In this document: in pieces, positions 19,465-28,048 of the stretch
Layout of the letters: every line of letters starts with the position of its first letter
Numbering within the stretch: the stretch's first letter is position 1
NCBI RefSeq assembly: GCF_003258605.2
Contig: NZ_CP031264.1
Span: forward strand, 2,046,001-2,110,000
Source: Peterkaempfera bronchialis
GTDB lineage: Bacteria; Actinomycetota; Actinomycetes; Streptomycetales; Streptomycetaceae
Length of the DNA: 64,000 bases
Direction: 5' to 3'
Notes under the pieces: model-generated
Told to the model about the DNA's origin: nothing
Databases searched by the model: none
The model's input: only the letters and a program-made list of their open reading frames with translations
Translations under genes and position numbers: made by a program

Positions 19465-20646
19465 CTACTCGCGCCAGATCAACAGCAGCGCACGGTCGTC
19501 GTTGACATCCTTGGCCACCGTCTCGATCAGCCGCCAGGCCGCATTCCGGAAGCCGCCCGCGACCAGCCGGTCGGCCTCGCCCATCAGCCGGTCCATGCCC
19601 TCGGAGAGGTCCCGTCCGGGCGCCTCCACCATGCCGTCGGTGCAGAGCAGCAGCACATCGCCACGGTCCAGCCGCCCCCGGACGCCCTCGAACTTGGCGC
19701 CGTCGTAGATGCCCAGCAGCGGCCCCTCGGACGCCTCCTTGACCTCCCAGCGCCCGGCGCCGGCGCACATCTGCATCCCCGGCAGATGGCCCGCCGACAG
19801 CAGCTCGTAGTCGCCGGTCTCCAGGTCGAGGGCGAGGTGGACGGCGGTGGCGAAGCCCTCCTCCCACTCCTGGCGCAGCAGATAGCCGTTGGCGGCGGGC
19901 AGGAAGTCATGCGGCGGCAGCGAGCCGAGCAGCCCGCCGAAGGCACCGGAGAGCAGCAGCGCCCGGGAGCCCGCGTCCATACCCTTGCCGGAGACGTCCG
20001 CGACCACCGCCTCCAGCACGCTGCCGCCGGAGCCGGTACGGGCGGCCACCACGAAGTCGCCGGAGAAGGACTGCCCGCCGGCCGGGCGCAGCGCCATCTC
20101 GGCGTGCCAGCCGGCCGGCAGCGCCGGGATCTGGCTCTGCACCCGCAGCCGCTCGCGCAGGTCGAAGAGCATCGAGCCGCCGCGCCGCCAGGGCACCCCG
20201 ACCCGGCTGCGGAACTGGGCGAGCAGCAGACCGGCGATGCCAACCGCGCCCACCACCAGTGCGGCGCCGGGGGTGACCCCGGTCGCATAGGCCATGGGGT
20301 GCTCGCCGGAGGCGCGCTCGGCGGCGTGCACCACGGACTCCACGGAGAGGCCGGCGGCGGAGGCGGCGTAGAGCAGCACCAGGCTGCTGGGCCGCAGCAG
20401 GAAGGCCCCGGCGAGGATCGGCAGCACCAGGGCGGTGGGCGGGCACCAGACGGGCTGCTTGATGTTGAGGACCACCAGCACCGGGCAGAGCAGCACCAGG
20501 ACCGCGAAGGCGAGCCAGTCGGAGGCGTCGCCCCGGAAGTAGTCGACACCGGCGCGGCGCACCCTGCGGTAGGCCCGGAGGAGCGCCTTGCGCACCCGGG
20601 CCGTCGCGGTTGTCCGGGGGGCGGTGCCCGGCTTGCTGCCTGCCAT
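19465..20646 (-). CDS. RsbU/SpoIIE-type PP2C protein phosphatase, membrane-bound
   Basis: A 393-residue membrane protein with about four hydrophobic segments between residues 43 and 150, then a cytoplasmic PP2C-type serine phosphatase domain. Metal-binding motifs are SFSGDF, VVADVSGKGMDAG, LLCTDGMVEA and the closing NDDRALLL. Enzymes of this family dephosphorylate anti-anti-sigma factors or related partners in response to stress. The ATG at 20646 was chosen because upstream sequence in this frame has no homology. It stands alone and is divergent from the acetyltransferase gene. No HAMP, PAS or GAF sensor is visible, so the membrane part may be the sensor. No anti-sigma partner is adjacent. 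Confidence 0.9.
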   Translation of the reverse strand: MAGSKPGTAPRTTATARVRKALLRAYRRVRRAGVDYFRGDASDWLAFAVLVLLCPVLVVLNIKQPVWCPPTALVLPILAGAFLLRPSSLVLLYAASAAGLSVESVVHAAERASGEHPMAYATGVTPGAALVVGAVGIAGLLLAQFRSRVGVPWRRGGSMLFDLRERLRVQSQIPALPAGWHAEMALRPAGGQSFSGDFVVAARTGSGGSVLEAVVADVSGKGMDAGSRALLLSGAFGGLLGSLPPHDFLPAANGYLLRQEWEEGFATAVHLALDLETGDYELLSAGHLPGMQMCAGAGRWEVKEASEGPLLGIYDGAKFEGVRGRLDRGDVLLLCTDGMVEAPGRDLSEGMDRLMGEADRLVAGGFRNAAWRLIETVAKDVNDDRALLLIWRE

Positions 20647-20858
20647 GGGTTCTGACCTTATCCAGCCGCCGGTCGGGCGTCGATGTCCGGCGGCTGAGGA
20701 GGGCCGGACTTCAGCCGTTTCAGGCCGGAAGGAGGTTTGGGCAGTACAGTGGCGCGCGAGTGCGTGCCGGGGGGCGCGGCGGCGACATGCGCCGGGGCGC
20801 CACCATGGCGGTCGGGAATTCCCTCGCCATCGGCATGCCCCGCTGGTAGCACTGCCAT

Positions 20859-22154
20859 ATGACCGACAATGCGTACACCCGCCCCCGGACCAGCCTCCGG
20901 AGCCGACCCCGCGCCGACGAGGGGCCGGAGGTGCGGATCCGCTCCGCGGACGAGTGGGACCCCTGGTTCGCCACTCTGCTCCGCGCCTTCGGCGGGACCG
21001 AGGCGTCACCCGAGGGCCGGCAGCTGTGGCACGACCTCGCCGAGCCGGAGCGCTCGCTGGGCGCCTATGACGGCACCGCCGTCGTGGGCACGGCGGGCGC
21101 CCTCTCGCTGCGGGTCGCGGTGCCGGGCGGGTCGGTGGTCCCGATGGCCGGGGTGGCCATGGTCGGCGTACTGCCCACCCACCGCCGGCGGGGTCTGCTC
21201 ACCGCGTTGATGCGCCGCCTGCTGGACGACAGCCGGGAGCGCGGCGAGCCGCTGGCCGGGCTCACCGCCTCCGAACCCGCCATCTACGGGCGGTTCGGCT
21301 ATGGGCTGGCCACCCAGCGGATACGGCTGGCCGTCCCCCGGCACCGGGTCTCGCTCACCCCGCCACCGGACAGCGGTCGGGTCCGGCTGCGGCTGGTCGA
21401 TCCGGCGGAGGCGGCGGCCGCCTGCGAGCAGCTGTACGCGGCGCGGGTGCCGCTCCGCCCCGGCATGCTGGAGCGGCAGCCCGGCTGGGAGCGGCTTCCG
21501 CTGCTGGACCCGCTCGCGGACCGGAACGGCTGCTCGCCGCTCCAGTGCGTCCTGGCGGAGGATCCCGGGACCGGCCTGCTGCTGGGCTACGCCCGCTACG
21601 CGGTGAGGCCGGAGTGGGACGCCTCCGGGCCGCGCGGCACGGTGGAGGTACGCGATGTGGAGGCCGCCGACCCCGCCGGGTACGCGGCGCTCTGGTCGTA
21701 CCTGATGGACATCGACCTCACCGAGACCGTGGTCGCCGACAGCCGCCCGGTGGACGACCCGCTGCTGCACCTGGTGTCGGACGCCCGACGGTGCGAGGCC
21801 CGGCTGCTGGACGGCCTCTTTCTGCGCCCGGTGGACGTCGGCGCGGCGCTGGAGGCGCGGCGGTATGCGGCGCCGGTGGATGTGGTGCTGGACGTGGTGG
21901 ACGCCTTCTGCCCCTGGAACACCGGCCGGTGGCGGCTGTCCGGGGACGCCAAGGGCGCCTCCTGCCTGCGGACCGGCGATCCGGCGGAGCTGGCGCTGAC
22001 CGTGCGGGAGCTGGGTACGGCCTATCTGGGCGGGACCACGCTGGCGGCGCTGGCCGCCGCCGGGCGGGTGCGGGAGGTGCGGGCGGGCGCGCTGGCGGCG
22101 GCGTCGCGGGCGTTCACGGGTGAGGTTGCGCCCTGGCTGCCGCACTCCTTCTGA
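20859..22154 (+). CDS. eis: Eis-family GNAT N-acetyltransferase
   Basis: A 431-residue acetyltransferase of the Eis type: two GNAT folds followed by an SCP2-like domain. The acetyl-CoA loop is VGVLPTHRRRGLLTALM, followed by SEPAIYGRFGYG, as in Eis. The protein ends in phenylalanine, matching the C-terminal Phe whose carboxylate acts in catalysis in mycobacterial Eis. Such enzymes acetylate aminoglycosides, polyamines or peptide lysines; the substrate here is not readable. The gene is single and ends just before a tandem repeat array. Confidence 0.88.
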   Translation: MTDNAYTRPRTSLRSRPRADEGPEVRIRSADEWDPWFATLLRAFGGTEASPEGRQLWHDLAEPERSLGAYDGTAVVGTAGALSLRVAVPGGSVVPMAGVAMVGVLPTHRRRGLLTALMRRLLDDSRERGEPLAGLTASEPAIYGRFGYGLATQRIRLAVPRHRVSLTPPPDSGRVRLRLVDPAEAAAACEQLYAARVPLRPGMLERQPGWERLPLLDPLADRNGCSPLQCVLAEDPGTGLLLGYARYAVRPEWDASGPRGTVEVRDVEAADPAGYAALWSYLMDIDLTETVVADSRPVDDPLLHLVSDARRCEARLLDGLFLRPVDVGAALEARRYAAPVDVVLDVVDAFCPWNTGRWRLSGDAKGASCLRTGDPAELALTVRELGTAYLGGTTLAALAAAGRVREVRAGALAAASRAFTGEVAPWLPHSF

Positions 22155-22155
22155 C

Positions 22156-22308
22156 GGCCGGACAACACGGTGGGCCGGACAACACGGTGGGCCGGACAGC
22201 ACGGCGGGACTGACAGCACGGTGGGCCGGACAGCTCGGCGGGACTGACAGCACGGCGGGCCGGACACCTCGGCGGGCCGGACACCTCGGTGGGCCGGACA
22301 GCTCGGCG
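22156..22308. repeat. 17-bp minisatellite, nine units
   Basis: Nine direct copies of a 17-base unit fill the space between the convergent acetyltransferase and glycosylase genes. The type unit is GGCCGGACAACACGGTG. Others differ at a few fixed places, with GGACTGACAGCACGGCG and GGCCGGACACCTCGGCG forms. There are no spacers, and 17 is not a multiple of three, so it is not coding. It starts 1 base after the acetyltransferase stop and ends 10 before the glycosylase stop. Confidence 0.95.
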
Positions 22309-22318
22309 GGCCGCGGGT

Positions 22319-23128
22319 TCAGCGCTGCTGGCAGCCGCCGCACCAGAAGAGGTTGCGGGCGGCAAGGCTCTCGGTCCGCACCGGCTCCGCGCAGACCAGG
22401 CACGGCATGGCGGCCCGCCGGTAGACGTAGACCTCGCCGCCGTGGTCGTCCACGCGCGGCGGGCGGCCCATGGCCTCCGGGGTGTGCTCGGGGCGGACGG
22501 TGTCGATGCGGCCCACCGCGACACCGTCCCGCATCAGCTCGACCAGGTCGGCCCAGATCGCGTCCCACTCGGCGCGGGTGAGGTCGCGGCCGGCCCGGTG
22601 GGGGCTGATGCCGAGGCGGAAGAGGACCTCGGCGCGGTAGACGTTGCCGACGCCGGCCAGCACCTTCTGGTCCATCAGCAGGGCGGCTATCGAGGTGCGG
22701 CTGCGGGAGATCCGCTGCCAGGCCCGCTGGGGCTCGTCGTCCGGCCGCAGCGGGTCGGGGCCGAGGCGGGCGTGCAGGGCGTCCTTCTCGGCCTCGGTGA
22801 TCAGCTCGCAGGCGGTCGGGCCGCGCAGGTCGGCGTACCCGCCGTCGCCCTCCAGGCGCAGCCGGACGGCGCCGACCGGCTCGGGGGCGGGGGCGTCGCC
22901 GAATGCCACGGTGCCGTACAGGCCCAGGTGGACATGGACCCAGCCGGCCCCGCCGAAGCCCAGGAAGAGGTGCTTGCCGTGGGCTTCGGTCCGGTCCAGG
23001 ACGCGGCCGTCGACCAGTGCGGCGCCCGCGCCGAACCGGCCCTGCGGGCTGGTGGCGCGGACGGGCCGGCCGCCGAACACCCGGAGGTGTGCGGCGGCCA
23101 GTCGGTGGATGGTGTGACCCTCGGGCAC
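22319..23128 (-). CDS. nei: Fpg/Nei family DNA glycosylase
   Basis: A 269-residue bifunctional base-excision enzyme that removes oxidised bases and cuts the strand. The GTG start is followed by Pro-Glu-Gly (PEGHTIHRLA); the proline at residue 2 becomes the N-terminal catalytic amine and Glu3 the helper. The helix-two-turn-helix region includes DQKVLAGVGNVYRAEVLF. A C-terminal zinc finger is present (CLVC and CGGC). The PEGHT opening fits the actinobacterial Nei group more than MutM/Fpg. It lies 7 bases after rpiB on the same strand, in one transcription unit. Confidence 0.92.
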   Translation of the reverse strand: MPEGHTIHRLAAAHLRVFGGRPVRATSPQGRFGAGAALVDGRVLDRTEAHGKHLFLGFGGAGWVHVHLGLYGTVAFGDAPAPEPVGAVRLRLEGDGGYADLRGPTACELITEAEKDALHARLGPDPLRPDDEPQRAWQRISRSRTSIAALLMDQKVLAGVGNVYRAEVLFRLGISPHRAGRDLTRAEWDAIWADLVELMRDGVAVGRIDTVRPEHTPEAMGRPPRVDDHGGEVYVYRRAAMPCLVCAEPVRTESLAARNLFWCGGCQQR

Positions 23129-23135
23129 GTGCGGC

Positions 23136-23624
23136 TCAGGACTCCTGCGGGTGGTGCGCCGGGATGGGCGGCAGCGCTCCGGTGGTCTCGTACTCGGTGA
23201 GCATCGCGATCCGGCGGCTGTGGCGCTCGGCACCGGAGTACGGGGTGTTGAGGAACGCCTCGACAAAGCGGGTGGCCTGCTCCTGGGTGTGCATCCGGGC
23301 GCCGACGCTGACCACGTTGGCGTTGTTGTGCTCGCGGCCCAGGACGGCCGTCTCCTCGCTCCACGCCAGGGCGGCGCGGACGCCCTTGACCTTGTTGGCG
23401 GCGATGGCCTCGCCGTTGCCGGAGCCGCCGATGACGATGCCCAGCGCCTCGGGGTCGGCGGCGGTGCGCTCGGCGGCGCGGAGGCAGAACGGCGGGTAGT
23501 CGTCCTCGGCGTCGTAGAGGTGCGGCCCGCAGTCGACGGGCTCGTGGCCGGCGTCCTTCAGCCACTGGACGAGATGCTGCTTGAGGTCGTATCCGGCGTG
23601 GTCGGATCCCAGGTACACGCGCAT
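23136..23624 (-). CDS. rpiB: Ribose-5-phosphate isomerase B
   Basis: A 162-residue enzyme interconverting ribose 5-phosphate and ribulose 5-phosphate in the pentose phosphate pathway. The opening MRVYLGSDHAG is diagnostic. The active-site cysteine of the E. coli enzyme is replaced by serine (S68 in GGSGNGEA), with a nearby Glu (E72) as base, which is the pattern known from Mycobacterium tuberculosis. Co-transcribed with nei (7-base gap). Upstream, a long imperfect stem (GGAGGAGGCCGC at 23651 with its complement near 23714) lies between it and bioY. Confidence 0.95.
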   Translation of the reverse strand: MRVYLGSDHAGYDLKQHLVQWLKDAGHEPVDCGPHLYDAEDDYPPFCLRAAERTAADPEALGIVIGGSGNGEAIAANKVKGVRAALAWSEETAVLGREHNNANVVSVGARMHTQEQATRFVEAFLNTPYSGAERHSRRIAMLTEYETTGALPPIPAHHPQES

Positions 23625-23741
23625 ACCCAGGAGTGTGGCACGCCGGGCCGGGAGGAGGCCGCTCAGGGTCCACCGAGCGGGGGATCGCGGTCCCACCCGC
23701 CCTGCGGTGTTTCGCGGCCTCCTCCGGTGGTCTGGTGCCGG

Positions 23742-24341
23742 TCAGGCGCGGCGGCCGACCAGCCGCCAGGCGAGCGGCAGCGCGCCCATGGCGACCGCGA
23801 TCTTCAGGCCGTCGCCCAGCAGGTACGGGTAGAGGCCCAGGTGGGCGGCGTCGGCCAGCGAGCGGTGCAGCGAGGCGGCCAGGTAGGGCACGCCGACGGC
23901 GTAGATGGCGAGGTTGCCCAGCAGCATCGCACCGGCGGTGCGCAGCGGGCTCCGGTCGGCGCCACGGCGGGCCAGCGCCCCGACCAGCCCGGCGGCGAGC
24001 ACCATGCCGACCACATAGCCCAGCGTGGCCAGCCCGGCGCCGGAGGCGCCCTCGGAGAACCAGGGCAGCCCGGCCATCCCGGCCAGCAGGTACAGGCCGA
24101 GCGCGGCGGCGCCACGGCGGGCACCCAGGGTGGTGCCGACCAGCAGGGCGGCGAAGGTCTGGCCGGTCACCGGCACCGGCGAGCCGTGCACCGGCACGCT
24201 GAACTGCGCGGCCAGGCCGGTGAAGGCGGCTCCGCCGACGACCAGGGCGAGGTCGCGGGCCAGGGCGCGGGCGCCTGCGGCGGCGGGCAGCAGGTCGGCC
24301 AGGACGGCGCCGGGACGGATCGAGGCGGTGGCGGTGCTCAT
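23742..24341 (-). CDS. bioY: Biotin transporter BioY
   Basis: A 199-residue integral membrane protein with about six hydrophobic segments. It is the substrate-binding S component of biotin importers. VPVTGQTFAALLVGTTLGARRGAAALGLYLLAGMAGLPWFS is the family core, and GYVVGM followed by LGDGLKIAVAMGALPLAW is seen near the end. No BioM or BioN gene is adjacent, so it acts alone or uses shared energy-coupling parts. The 190-base upstream gap has no recognisable riboswitch. Confidence 0.92.
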   Translation of the reverse strand: MSTATASIRPGAVLADLLPAAAGARALARDLALVVGGAAFTGLAAQFSVPVHGSPVPVTGQTFAALLVGTTLGARRGAAALGLYLLAGMAGLPWFSEGASGAGLATLGYVVGMVLAAGLVGALARRGADRSPLRTAGAMLLGNLAIYAVGVPYLAASLHRSLADAAHLGLYPYLLGDGLKIAVAMGALPLAWRLVGRRA

Positions 24342-24440
24342 GCGTGGATCTCCGCAGAAGTGGGGGTTCGGGGTGTCGATACCGTGAACCTACTCGGGCG
24401 ACCGGTGCAGTTCCCACACAGGTTTCGACAAGACCGCAGG

Positions 24441-24487
24441 CCGAGGCGTTGTCGCCTTCCGCGTTGCGGGCGGCGACAACGCCTCGG
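24441..24487 (-). terminator. Terminator after the DsbA-family gene
   Basis: A perfect 16-bp stem (24441-24456 with 24472-24487) around a 15-base loop, 45 bases beyond the stop of the oxidoreductase gene at 24532. Confidence 0.75.
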
Positions 24488-24491
24488 TCGG

Positions 24492-24535
24492 CCGGTTCAG
24501 CCGGTTCAGCCGGTTCAGCCGGTTCAGCCGGTCAG
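24492..24535. repeat. 9-bp tandem repeat CCGGTTCAG, nearly five copies
   Basis: Four exact copies of CCGGTTCAG (24492-24527) and a shortened fifth, which overlaps the stop codon of the oxidoreductase gene. It lies between that stop and the terminator. Slippage here would not alter the protein. Confidence 0.85.
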
Positions 24536-25161
24536 TCGAAGGACGGGCCGACGGTGCGGGTGCGCTTGATCTCGTAGAAGCCGGGGGTGCCGGCGACCAG
24601 CAGGGTGCCGTCCCAGAGGCGGCCGGCGGCCTCGCCGCGCGGGATCGGGGTGACCACCGGGCCGAAGAAGGCGACCTGCTCGCCGTCCGGGCCGGGCACC
24701 GCGATCACCGGGGTGCCGACGTCCTCGCCGACCAGGGTGATGCCCTGCTTGTGGGAGGCGCGCAGGGCGTCGTCGTACTCGTCGCTGTCGGCGGCGGCGG
24801 CCAGCTCGCGGGGCAGGCCGACCTCGGCCAGCGCGTCCTCGATGGTGGCGCGGTCGCGCGGCAGCTCCTGCTGGTGGAAGCGGGTGCCGAGCGCCGTGTA
24901 CAGCGGGCCCAGCACATCGTCACCATGCTGGGCGGCGGCCGCTATGCAGACCCGGACCGGGCCCCACGCCTGGTCCAGGAACGACCGGTACTGCTCCGGG
25001 ACGTCGCGCCCGTCGTTGAGGACGGCCAGGCTCATCACATGCCAGCGGGTGTGCACCGGGCGGACCTGCTGCACCTCCAGCATCCAGCGGGAGGTGATCC
25101 ACGCCCACGGGCAGAGCGGGTCGAACCAGAAGTCGGCGGTCTTGGTCTCTTCGGCGGTCAC
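24532..25161 (-). CDS. Mycothiol-type DsbA-family oxidoreductase/nitroreductase (CPWA active site)
   Basis: A 209-residue cytoplasmic thioredoxin-fold protein resembling Rv2466c, a mycothiol-dependent reductase of actinobacteria. The motif DFWFDPLCPWAWITSRWM near the N-terminus is diagnostic. The active site is C17-P-W-A20, so the second cysteine of a CxxC pair is missing and only a monothiol mechanism with mycothiol would work. The GTG at 25161 follows GAAGGATG. It is divergent from pepN with 190 bases between. Assignment to the fold is firm; the substrate is unknown. Confidence 0.85.
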   Translation of the reverse strand: MTAEETKTADFWFDPLCPWAWITSRWMLEVQQVRPVHTRWHVMSLAVLNDGRDVPEQYRSFLDQAWGPVRVCIAAAAQHGDDVLGPLYTALGTRFHQQELPRDRATIEDALAEVGLPRELAAAADSDEYDDALRASHKQGITLVGEDVGTPVIAVPGPDGEQVAFFGPVVTPIPRGEAAGRLWDGTLLVAGTPGFYEIKRTRTVGPSFD

Positions 25162-25351
25162 GGATACCCATCCTTCTGAGCGGGGGCCTGGTCGTCCGGC
25201 CTGGTCGTCCAGCCTTGTCGTCCGCGCAACACGGGACGGCCGCCGCCCATTCCCCGGGACCTCCCCAGGTGAGGGACGCGTGAAAGGATGCGGAAGGCGT
25301 ACCCGCCATGCCCCAGCCAGACCGCCACAAGCCGGACAAGGGAGTACCGCA

Positions 25352-27955
25352 GTGCCGGGACGAAACCTGACTCGTGAGGAGGCCCGCGAGCGGGCCCGCA
25401 TCCTGACGGTGGACGCCTATGACGTCCATCTCGACCTGCGCTCCGCCGTGGTGGCGGTGGAGGACGGCACGGCGGGGACGTTCCGCTCCCGGACGACGGT
25501 CCGCTTCCGCTGCGCCGAGCCGGGCGCGGCGACCTTCCTGGACCTGCTGGCCCCGGCCGTGCACGCGGTCACCCTCAACGGCCGCGCGCTGGACCCGGCC
25601 GAGGTCTTCGACGGGGCCCGGGTCACCGTGGACGGCCTGGCGGAGCAGAACGAGCTCACGGTGGACGCCGAGTGCGCCTACAGCCGCACCGGTGAGGGCC
25701 TGCACCGCTTCACCGACCCGGTGGACGGCGAGACCTACCTCTACACCCAGTACGAGCCCGCCGACGCCCGCCGGGTCTTCGCCACCTTCGAGCAGCCCGA
25801 CCTCAAGGCGCCCTTCACCTTCACCGTCACCGCGCCCGCCCACTGGGACGTCTTCTCCAACTCCCCGGCCGAGGGCGACCCGGTCGACGACGGCGAGGCG
25901 CTGCGCACCTGGCGGTTCGCGCCCACCCTGCCGATCTCCACCTACATCACCGCCGTCGTGGCCGGCCCCTACCACGTGGAGCGCGACCACTACCGGCGGC
26001 AACTGGCCGACGGCAGCACCCTGGAGATCCCGCTCGGAGCGTTCTGCCGCAAGTCGCTGGCGAAGTACTTCGACGCCGACGAGATCTTCACCGTCACCCG
26101 GCAGGGCCTGGACTTCTTCCACCAGGAGTTCGACTACCCGTACCCGTTCGGCAAGTACGACCAGGCGTTCGTTCCCGAGTACAACATCGGCGCCATGGAG
26201 AACCCCGGCTGCGTCACCTTCCGGGAGGAGTTCGTCTTCCGGTCCAAGGTCACCGAGGCCGCGTACGAGGGCCGGGCCACCGTGATCCTGCACGAGATGG
26301 CGCATATGTGGTTCGGCGACCTGGTCACCATGCAGTGGTGGGACGACCTGTGGCTCAAGGAGTCCTTCGCCGACTTCATGGGCACCTTCTCGCTGGTGGA
26401 GGCCACCCGCTACCAGGCCGGCTGGACCACCTTCGCCAACCGGCGCAAGGCGTGGGCCTACCGGCAGGACCAGCTGCCCACCACCCACCCGGTCACCGCC
26501 GACATCCGCGACCTGGAGGACGCCAAGCTCAACTTCGACGGCATCACCTACGCCAAGGGCGCCGCGGTGCTCAAGCAGCTGGTGGCCTACGTCGGACGGG
26601 ACGCCTTCTTCGAGGGCGCACGGCGGTACTTCAAGCGCCACGCCTACGGCAACACGGTCCTCGGCGACCTGCTCGCGGTGCTCGCGGAGACCTCCGGGCG
26701 CGGCAGCGAGGCCATGGCCGAGTGGTCCCGGGCCTGGTTGCAGACCGCCGGTGTCAACACCCTCACCCCGCAGGTCACCACCGACGCCGACGGGCGGATC
26801 ACCGAGCTGGCGGTGGTCCAGGAGGCCACCGCCGACCACCCGGAGCTGCGCCCGCACCGGATCGCCGTCGGCCTCTACAACCGCTCCGCCGACGGCGCCC
26901 TGGTCCGCACCGCCCGGGCCGAACTCGACGTGTCCGGCGCCCGCACCGCCGTCACCGAACTCGCCGGGCAGCCCCGCCCGGAGCTGGTGCTGATCAACGA
27001 CGACGACCTCACCTACTGCAAGGTCCGCTTCGACGACGCCTCGCTCGCCGCGCTCCACCACGGGCTCGGCGACATCACCGAGCCGCTGGCCCGCGCGCTG
27101 GCCTGGTCGGCGCTGTGGAACATGACCCGCGACGGGGTGCTGCCGACCCGCGACTACCTGGCGCTGGTACTGCGCTTCGCCGGCCAGGAGTCCGACATCG
27201 GCGTCCTCCAGTCGCTGCACCAGCAGGCCAGGACCGCCCTCGACCAGTACGCCGCCCCCGACCGGCGGGACGAGGGCAACCGGCTGCTGGCCGAGGGCGC
27301 ACTGCGCGAGCTGCGCGCCGCCGAACCCGGCAGCGACCACCAGCTGGCCTGGGCCCGCGCCTTCGCCCAGGCCGCCTCCTCCCCCGAGCAGCTGCAACTC
27401 GTCCAGGGACTGCTGGCCGGCACCGCCCGGATCGACGGTCTGGACATCGACCAGGAACTGCGCTGGACCCTCCGGCAGTCGCTGGCCGCCGCCGGTGAGG
27501 CGACCGAGGGCGACCTGGCCGCCGAGCTGGACCGGGACAACACCGCCAGCGGGCGCCGCCAGTACACCCTCGCCCTGGCCTCCCGCCCCAGCGCCGAGGC
27601 CAAGGCCGCGTCCTGGAGCGCGGTCGTGGACTCCGACGAACTGCCCAACGCCCTGGTGGAGGCGGAGATCGCGGGCTTCCAGCAGGCCGGGCAGCGGGAG
27701 CTGACCGCGCCGTACGCGGACCGGTACTTCGCCCTCCTGGAGGACGTCTGGGAGCACCGCACCATCGAGATCTCCATGCGGATCGTCAGCGGACTCTTCC
27801 CCCGCTACCAGACGACCCCGCAGACCCTCGCCGCCACCGACGACTGGCTGGCCGGGCACCCCGACGCCGCCCCGGCCCTGCGCCGGCTGGTGCTGGAGTG
27901 CCGCGACGACCTCGCCCGGGCGCTTCGGGCCCAGCTCTGCGACGCCAAGGCGTAG
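25352..27955 (+). CDS. pepN: Aminopeptidase N (M1 family), first paralogue
   Basis: An 867-residue zinc aminopeptidase that removes N-terminal residues from peptides in the cytoplasm. The exopeptidase motif GAMEN is at residues 280-284 and the zinc site HEMAH at 314-318 with Glu337 18 residues later (HExxH-x18-E). The C-terminal ERAP1-like helical domain is complete. The GTG at 25352 follows AAGGGAG and opens VPGRNLTREEARERARIL, nearly the same as the second paralogue at 36359, which settles both starts. It differs from that copy by HEMAH instead of HELAH and GAMENPGC instead of GAMENAGA. Confidence 0.95.
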   Translation: MPGRNLTREEARERARILTVDAYDVHLDLRSAVVAVEDGTAGTFRSRTTVRFRCAEPGAATFLDLLAPAVHAVTLNGRALDPAEVFDGARVTVDGLAEQNELTVDAECAYSRTGEGLHRFTDPVDGETYLYTQYEPADARRVFATFEQPDLKAPFTFTVTAPAHWDVFSNSPAEGDPVDDGEALRTWRFAPTLPISTYITAVVAGPYHVERDHYRRQLADGSTLEIPLGAFCRKSLAKYFDADEIFTVTRQGLDFFHQEFDYPYPFGKYDQAFVPEYNIGAMENPGCVTFREEFVFRSKVTEAAYEGRATVILHEMAHMWFGDLVTMQWWDDLWLKESFADFMGTFSLVEATRYQAGWTTFANRRKAWAYRQDQLPTTHPVTADIRDLEDAKLNFDGITYAKGAAVLKQLVAYVGRDAFFEGARRYFKRHAYGNTVLGDLLAVLAETSGRGSEAMAEWSRAWLQTAGVNTLTPQVTTDADGRITELAVVQEATADHPELRPHRIAVGLYNRSADGALVRTARAELDVSGARTAVTELAGQPRPELVLINDDDLTYCKVRFDDASLAALHHGLGDITEPLARALAWSALWNMTRDGVLPTRDYLALVLRFAGQESDIGVLQSLHQQARTALDQYAAPDRRDEGNRLLAEGALRELRAAEPGSDHQLAWARAFAQAASSPEQLQLVQGLLAGTARIDGLDIDQELRWTLRQSLAAAGEATEGDLAAELDRDNTASGRRQYTLALASRPSAEAKAASWSAVVDSDELPNALVEAEIAGFQQAGQRELTAPYADRYFALLEDVWEHRTIEISMRIVSGLFPRYQTTPQTLAATDDWLAGHPDAAPALRRLVLECRDDLARALRAQLCDAKA

Positions 27956-27965
27956 CCCGGCATCA

Positions 27966-28011
27966 GCAAGCAGGCACCCCCGGCCGTTCCGGCGCGGGGG
28001 TGCTTGCTTGC
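27966..28011. terminator. Terminator between pepN and the sigma fusion gene
   Basis: GCAAGCAGGCACCCCC pairs with GGGGGTGCTTGCTTGC, with one unpaired base and a GC-rich loop that can itself pair. It starts 10 bases after the pepN stop. The convergent sigma gene ends at 28049. Confidence 0.7.
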
Positions 28012-28048
28012 GGGGGCCTTGCTTGCGTGGGGGGCTTGCCTGCCGGGG

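Noticed and set aside
22156-22308. CRISPR array
   Set aside because: Units are 17 bases with no unique spacers and no cas genes nearby; it is a plain tandem repeat.
24342-24531. Biotin-responsive operator or riboswitch ahead of bioY
   Set aside because: No convincing inverted repeat of the known BirA or BioQ kind is visible; the hairpin there belongs to the end of the neighbouring gene.
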